A stretch of 10,288 nt of DNA, taken from assembly GCA_034429275.1 (NCBI GenBank), contig DAOUFU010000334.1, positions 1-10,288 of the forward strand, in the 5' to 3' direction. Each line of letters opens with the position of its first letter. Position 1 is the first letter of the stretch. Both the position numbers and the translations under genes were made by a program. This document shows, in pieces, positions 6,578 through 10,288 of this stretch. The DNA is from DAOUFU01 sp034429275. Lineage in GTDB: Bacteria > Chloroflexota > Anaerolineae > Aggregatilineales > Aggregatilineaceae. The notes beneath the pieces are model-generated. The model was given only the letters and a program-made list of their open reading frames with translations. It was not told the origin of the DNA and ran no database searches.

Positions 6578-8467
6578 TCAATTCCCTCGCCGGGTGGCTG
6601 CCTCCATCAAGCTCTGAATGCGCGAGACCATTTCTGCCGGGTTGGGGTGCAGTCCATCCAGCAGCAAGGCATTTTCGTACAACTGCTCGACCACCTGGGC
6701 GATCACCGGCGCGTCGGGATCGGCCTCGATCCATTCGGCCAGGTTGCGAATCAAAGGATGGCGGCGGTTCAACTCAAGGATGCGGCGGGGCGTGTCCACT
6801 TCCTGATCCAGCATCCGGTAGACTCGCTGCATGTTGCGATCCAACTGGCCCTGCGGAGCGACCAGCCGCACCGGGTGGTCGCGCAGCATCCGCGATTCGC
6901 GCACTTCGATCACGCGGTCCCCCAGTACGTCAGCAAAGCGCTGGCGCACGGCGGCGAAATCGTCCTGGTCGAGCGCTTCTTCTGCCGGGGCGTCTTCGAG
7001 TGCGGGCAGTTCCAGCGCGGCATCATCGACGTTGCGCAGGGGTTTACCGGCATATTCCGGCAGGTTCATCAGCATGAAGCTGTCTACCGTGTCAGCCAGG
7101 TAGAGCACTTCCAGGCCGTGCGCGCGGAAGGTATCCAGATGAGGGCTGTGGCGCGCCGTTTTGAGATCGTCCACCAGGATGTAGTAAATATGCTGCTGGT
7201 CGGGCTTCATTCGCTCCACGTATGCGTCCAGCGTAACGGTGGGTGCTTCGCTGTCGCTGAGGCTCGAATGGAAGCGCAGCAGTTTGGCCAGCCGCTCGGC
7301 GTCTTCCGGCTCGGTGGCGATTCCTTCTTTGATGAAGACGCCAAATGCCTTCCAGAAGGTTTGATACCGTTCGGGGTCGGTGTTGGCGAGGTCTTCCAGC
7401 TCACCCAGGATTTTGCCCCGGATAGACTGACCGATGCGCTTGATCATGCGGGTAGCCTGGATCGATTCGCGGGCGACGTTGAGCGGCAAATCTTCCGAGT
7501 CCACGATGCCTTCGACAAAGCGCAGATATTGCGGCAGGAAATCTTTGTTGTAGTCCTGAATCAGCACCTTGCGCGCATACAGCTTCAGCCCGTAGTCAGT
7601 GCGGGCGTGAAACAACCCACGATCGGCCTGGGCGGGGATGAACAGCACGCTGTAGAACTGCACCGGGGCATCGGACTGGATATGCAGGTGTAGCAGCGGA
7701 TCGCGGAAGTCGAGCGTGAGCTGCTTGTAGAAGGCATTGTATTCCTCATCCTCCACATCACGCGGCGATTTGCGCCAGATGGCCTGCTGCTGATTGACGG
7801 GCTTATCATCATCGCCCAGGCGGATTGGAAACGCGATGAAGTCCGAATGCTTTTTGATAATCGCGCGCAGGCGGTGTGTCTCCAGGAATTCGTGCGCGTC
7901 TTCCTTCAAGTAGATGGTGATCGTAGTACCGCGCGTTTCCTGCTGAGCGGGTTCGATGGTGTAGGTGGTGCTGCCATCCGACGACCAGACCCAGGCGGTC
8001 TCGTTGGGGCGGAAGGATCGTGAGGTCACCGTGACCCTGTCGGCGACCATGAAGACGGAATAGAAGCCAACACCAAACTGGCCGATCAGGTTGCTGGCCG
8101 AGGCGGGTTGTTCGGGATGTTCTTGCAAGCGTTTGAGGAAATTCGCCGCGCCGGACTGGGCGATGGTGCCCAGGTTCTCGATCATTTCGTCGCGGCTCAT
8201 GCCGATGCCGGTATCGGTAATAGTCAGCGTCCTGGCTTCTTTGTCGGGGGTGATGCGAATCGCCAGTTCGGCTGCCGGGTCGAGAACCTCGGCACTGGTG
8301 AGCATCTCGAACTGCACCCGGTTGAGCGCATCGGATGCGTTAGAGATCAGCTCGCGCAGGAAGATTTCGCGCTCGGTATAGAGCGAGTGAACCAGGATAT
8401 TCAGCAACTGCTGAATTTCTGCCTGAAAGGTGAAAGTTTCGGACCGTGAGGTTTTTCGTTTGCTCAT
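6578..8467 (-). CDS. htpG: Molecular chaperone HtpG (bacterial Hsp90)
   Basis: ATP-dependent cytosolic Hsp90 chaperone that remodels client proteins, often with DnaK. From ATG 8467 the protein is 629 residues, normal for bacterial HtpG. A GTG at 8485 is in frame, but TGGAGA just upstream of ATG 8467 and the usual MSKRKTSRSETFTFQAE opening favour the shorter form. The N-terminal GHKL ATPase domain has FLRELISNASDAL, with catalytic E39 and Mg-binding N43; DTGIGM with adenine-binding D85; the lid NLGTIAQSGAANF (98-110); IGQFGVGFYSVFMVAD (128-143); and GTTITIYL (180-187). The middle domain (about 230-500) contains SEDLPLNVARESIQ, with R333 at the position of the catalytic-loop arginine. The C-terminal dimerisation domain follows, ending LMEAATRRGN, with no MEEVD tail as expected in bacteria. 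No key residue is missing. It is transcribed opposite to all its neighbours, with its own promoter region and terminator. Confidence 0.98.
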   Translation of the reverse strand: MSKRKTSRSETFTFQAEIQQLLNILVHSLYTEREIFLRELISNASDALNRVQFEMLTSAEVLDPAAELAIRITPDKEARTLTITDTGIGMSRDEMIENLGTIAQSGAANFLKRLQEHPEQPASASNLIGQFGVGFYSVFMVADRVTVTSRSFRPNETAWVWSSDGSTTYTIEPAQQETRGTTITIYLKEDAHEFLETHRLRAIIKKHSDFIAFPIRLGDDDKPVNQQQAIWRKSPRDVEDEEYNAFYKQLTLDFRDPLLHLHIQSDAPVQFYSVLFIPAQADRGLFHARTDYGLKLYARKVLIQDYNKDFLPQYLRFVEGIVDSEDLPLNVARESIQATRMIKRIGQSIRGKILGELEDLANTDPERYQTFWKAFGVFIKEGIATEPEDAERLAKLLRFHSSLSDSEAPTVTLDAYVERMKPDQQHIYYILVDDLKTARHSPHLDTFRAHGLEVLYLADTVDSFMLMNLPEYAGKPLRNVDDAALELPALEDAPAEEALDQDDFAAVRQRFADVLGDRVIEVRESRMLRDHPVRLVAPQGQLDRNMQRVYRMLDQEVDTPRRILELNRRHPLIRNLAEWIEADPDAPVIAQVVEQLYENALLLDGLHPNPAEMVSRIQSLMEAATRRGN

Positions 8468-8531
8468 GGTGTCTCCACAGATCACGAGTGTGGGTTTTTG
8501 CGACGTTCTTCTCGGTTGACGCTGCTAGTTG

Positions 8532-8561
8532 ATTAACACGTGCGTGTAAGATTCGCCTCAA
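8532..8561 (-). promoter_or_regulatory. Candidate htpG promoter
   Basis: On the - strand TTGAGG (plus 8556-8561) is followed after 18 bases by GTTAAT (plus 8532-8537), or after 17 by TGTTAA. TTGAGG and GTTAAT each match the sigma-70 consensus at 4 of 6 places. The transcript would begin near 8525, giving a leader of roughly 58 bases. I see no CIRCE element (TTAGCACTC-N9-GAGTGCTAA) and no HAIR element for HspR, so heat control, if any, would use another signal. Confidence 0.33.
8536..8547. promoter_or_regulatory. Inverted repeat ACACG-TG-CGTGT, possible operator
   Basis: ACACG 8536-8540 and CGTGT 8543-8547 are inverted around TG; the palindrome CACGTG (8537-8542) sits within it. It overlaps the candidate htpG -10 and lies in the divergent region between htpG and the unknown gene, so a bound protein could affect both. 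Short enough to be chance. Confidence 0.3.
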
Positions 8562-8671
8562 CAGCGCGTATAAACTGCATTAGAAACCGCTGATTTTGCG
8601 GCGATGGATAAAAGCCTTATGCTTATGACGGAATGGAACGTTGCAGCAGCATGACAGGCCGGGGAGGGCGT

Positions 8672-9940
8672 GTGAGCGAACAGGCGGGTAGTGTGAATTA
8701 TCCCGATATCCTGGGTGCGGTTACCGGTGGAGCACGGCTGAATGTCGATGTAGTTCAGTGTGCGGCGGCAGCACGGCCTGCTCAGGTCCCTGCCGGGCAG
8801 GTGATCGAGCTGGTACTGGTGCTGCAAAATGCAGCCGATATCGATGTCGATGTCACCCTCGAAGTGGAGCTACCCAAACAGGACCTTGCCCGGCAAAAAG
8901 ATCGGTTCATTATCCGGACGTCCAGGCTGCTGATCGGGCTTCGACCGGCGGAAGCCGGGATGGCTGTGCTGCCGGTAGCTGTTGAACCAAATACCCGGCC
9001 AGGGCCTGGATATGCGGCAGTGTTAACCCTCAAAGTGAAGCCAATGGCCCGGCAGTGGCAGCGTGTACGGCTGTTTCACGGCGGAGGGCCGGTGACCATG
9101 TCCGATCTGCCTGCAGAAATCCGCGAGCAGATGGCCGGGCTGCGATCGCTGAGGTTTTCGGTCGAGGGTGGCAAAAAAGACCGGTTGGTTGTGCCGTTTG
9201 CTGTCCTTCCGGCAGCATCGGCGAACGCGGCACAGTTGCAAGCCCGGTATCAGCCGTTGTGGACCCTGGCCGACTATATCGACGAATACGCACTGGCACG
9301 GCGGGTATGGCAGCCTTGCCAGGCCGTTCTGCAGCGGATGAAACGCGATGTGATCTTCATGCCGCTGCTCAAGGCGACGCAGGATCGATTCGAAGCGTGC
9401 GCCTATCCCCTTCTGCCACCAGAAGCGATTGTGATCACCAAGTTGTTGACACTGGTGAGTGAAATGGGTGTTGAGCCGCCTACTGAGCAGAATCCACGCC
9501 CATCCTGGCCGCGCTGGTTCGTTCGCCTGTGCCGGGTGCTGGCGCGTGAACCGGCGGCGGCAGGGCAAGTTGAAGCGCTGGTGACACAGCAGCTTTGGGG
9601 CGACATCGCGTATACTGCCGTGCTGCATGGATTTGCCATGATCACGAACGTGACACGCGAGGATTTTGGCACGACGGACGAAATCGCCGGATATGCCCAA
9701 TCCCTGGTGGCTACGCTGGAAGGCGGCCAACCGGTCGATTTTGCGCGGGCCTATCTTCCGCTGGCCCTGGGCGGTTTGATCGCCAACAGCCGCGTGACGA
9801 TGCCCCGTGAGCAGGTGCGTGATACGGTGCATGTGTTCTCGCAAGCGCTGGATCGTCGGCGGGCCGAGCGCACAGAGAATAACGCGTTTGTGTACGAGAT
9901 TGCTGACGCATTGATCGAACGTGCCCTGGATGCGTCATGA
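8672..9940 (+). CDS. Unrecognised protein, beta-rich N-terminus and helical C-terminus
   Basis: I do not recognise this family. GTG 8672 is taken as the start because a very strong GGGGAGGG (8661-8668) lies just upstream. In-frame ATGs at 8633 and 8651 would add 13 or 7 residues, but have weak sites and would place the GGGGAGGG inside the gene. The protein is 422 residues with no signal peptide or membrane segment, so probably cytosolic. Residues about 22-125 look like an immunoglobulin-like beta sandwich: alternating hydrophobic strands such as VIELVLVLQNAADIDVDVTL, then MAVLPVAVEPN and GYAAVLTLKVKP. Residues 140-180 form a linker with further strands. Residues 187-422 are mostly helical, with WTLADYIDEYALARRVWQ and many Trp, Arg and acidic residues; cysteines lie at 30, 216, 243 and 287. 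No enzyme motif (Walker, DxD, HExxH) is visible. It lies between htpG, which is divergent, and a clp gene downstream, so a role in stress or protein quality control is possible but unproven. Confidence 0.85.
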   Translation: MSEQAGSVNYPDILGAVTGGARLNVDVVQCAAAARPAQVPAGQVIELVLVLQNAADIDVDVTLEVELPKQDLARQKDRFIIRTSRLLIGLRPAEAGMAVLPVAVEPNTRPGPGYAAVLTLKVKPMARQWQRVRLFHGGGPVTMSDLPAEIREQMAGLRSLRFSVEGGKKDRLVVPFAVLPAASANAAQLQARYQPLWTLADYIDEYALARRVWQPCQAVLQRMKRDVIFMPLLKATQDRFEACAYPLLPPEAIVITKLLTLVSEMGVEPPTEQNPRPSWPRWFVRLCRVLAREPAAAGQVEALVTQQLWGDIAYTAVLHGFAMITNVTREDFGTTDEIAGYAQSLVATLEGGQPVDFARAYLPLALGGLIANSRVTMPREQVRDTVHVFSQALDRRRAERTENNAFVYEIADALIERALDAS

Positions 9941-9968
9941 GCACTGTTACGCCAGGTTTGCGGTGGAC

Positions 9969-9980
9969 GGAAGAACTTCC
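9969..9980. repeat. Short inverted repeat GGAAG-AA-CTTCC
   Basis: Five-base arms (9969-9973 and 9976-9980) around two bases, 29 bases after the stop of the unknown gene and upstream of the candidate clp promoter. The loop is too short for an RNA hairpin, so if real it is a DNA-binding site. Chance is likely enough that confidence is low. Confidence 0.25.
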
Positions 9981-10008
9981 AATGCGAATCTGATAGCCTG
10001 CTGCCCGC

Positions 10009-10037
10009 TTTATAGATAGACTTTGATTAGCGATAAT
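10009..10037 (+). promoter_or_regulatory. Candidate clp promoter
   Basis: TTTATA (10009-10014) and GATAAT (10032-10037) are separated by 17 bases. They match the sigma-70 -35 and -10 consensus at 4 and 5 of 6 places, in a locally AT-rich patch of an otherwise GC-rich window. Transcription would begin near 10044, giving a leader of about 128 bases before the Clp start codon. The -10 is enclosed by the inverted repeat TTAGC (10027-10031) and GCTAA (10040-10044), a natural position for a repressor. Confidence 0.5.
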
Positions 10038-10086
10038 GTGCTAAAGCTGACCCGGTCTGCAGGTTGTTGGCGCGCAGCTATGTTTT

Positions 10087-10102
10087 GCCTGACACGACAG
10101 GC
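10087..10102 (+). repeat. Inverted repeat GCCTG-ACACGA-CAGGC in the clp leader
   Basis: Five-base GC-rich arms (10087-10091 and 10098-10102) around six bases. If the promoter call is right, this lies in the transcribed leader of the clp gene and could form a small hairpin. There is no following T-run, so it is not a terminator; it may instead be a DNA-binding site. Confidence 0.35.
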
Positions 10103-10171
10103 TGTGATGTGATGCGGGCACCGGAGCCAGATACCAATACTCTGAAGTAGCGAGCAAGGAACAACTCAGCC

Positions 10172-10288
10172 ATGATGCGATTTGACCGTTTCACCGAGCG
10201 CGCGCAGGATGCCGCCGTCCGGGCCTACGAAATCCTGCAGCGTTACGGGCATAATCAAGTCGATACCGAACATATGCTGTTGGCGCTG
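10172..10288 (+). CDS. Clp-family AAA+ unfoldase, ClpC/ClpB type (5' end, partial)
   Basis: Only the first 39 codons are present; the gene continues beyond the window. The peptide begins MMRFDRFTERAQDAAVRAYE and continues ILQRYGHNQVDTEHMLLAL. This is the first Clp N-domain repeat: F(T)ERAQ, a helix, then GHNQVDTEHMLLAL, matching the family pattern of IxTEHLLLAL. Such proteins are hexameric ATP-dependent unfoldases; ClpC feeds ClpP, while ClpB disaggregates with DnaK. The FDRFTERAQ opening resembles ClpC more than ClpB, but the distinguishing parts (P-loop IGF/LGL, middle domain) are not visible. Two adjacent ATGs (10172, 10175) may serve as start; AAGGA at 10156-10160 is the ribosome binding site, 11 or 14 bases upstream. 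It has its own candidate promoter. Confidence 0.88.
   Translation, partial: MMRFDRFTERAQDAAVRAYEILQRYGHNQVDTEHMLLAL

Noticed and set aside
6647..7693. A 348-codon + strand open frame inside htpG
   Set aside because: Antisense shadow of the unmistakable HtpG coding frame; no recognisable protein features.
9023..9844. A 273-codon - strand open frame opposite the unknown protein gene
   Set aside because: Its composition (many His, Arg, Gln, Pro) is that of a shadow frame, and the + strand gene has a strong ribosome binding site and normal amino-acid pattern.
10027..10044. CIRCE element (HrcA operator) at the clp promoter
   Set aside because: Only the outer five bases of each arm match, and the distance between them is 8 rather than 17; the inner ACTC/GAGT parts are missing.
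9941..10171. tRNA or other structured RNA gene between the unknown gene and clp
   Set aside because: No cloverleaf-compatible stem set or T-loop consensus was found; only short inverted repeats are present.

Overview
The window is a high-GC bacterial chromosomal segment, densely coded, with Shine-Dalgarno-led genes. Gene content and protein style suggest Chloroflexota (Anaerolineae-like): a run of glycosyltransferases, a multi-spanning GT-C-like protein with a soluble C-terminal domain, and a Clp N-domain starting MRFDRFTERAQ. This taxonomic guess is inference. No rRNA, tRNA, CRISPR array, insertion sequence or phage gene was seen.

Left part (1-6397, all + strand): a surface-glycan or glycoconjugate cluster. 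After the last 16 codons of a probable upstream glycosyltransferase come two GT4-type GT-B glycosyltransferases (54-1163 and 1229-2488), a CgeB-like glycosyltransferase (2547-3734), a left-handed beta-helix O-acyltransferase (3773-4462) and a large integral membrane protein resembling GT-C enzymes (4511-6397). Gaps are about 40-65 bases and I see no strong internal terminator, so the set could be one operon. The first three enzymes would add sugars on the cytoplasmic side, the acyltransferase would decorate one of them, and the membrane protein could act on lipid-linked sugars at the outer face. No flippase, polymerase or sugar-nucleotide gene lies inside the window, so the product cannot be named.

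Middle (6398-8467, - strand): htpG, the bacterial Hsp90, converges on the membrane-protein gene. A strong intrinsic terminator (hairpin 6417-6458 with a T-run read on the - strand at 6416-6411) ends htpG. A 14-bp perfect palindrome lies between htpG and its terminator.

Right part (8468-10288): a divergent promoter region separates htpG from an unrecognised 422-residue protein (8672-9940). It has a beta-rich N-terminal half and a helical C-terminal half, with no membrane segment. A 231-base gap holding a candidate promoter and several small inverted repeats then leads to the 5' end of a ClpC/ClpB-type AAA+ unfoldase that runs off the window. The unrecognised gene therefore sits between two protein-quality-control genes. 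It and the GT-C-like protein are the parts most likely to be undescribed; nothing in the window is demonstrably a new system.
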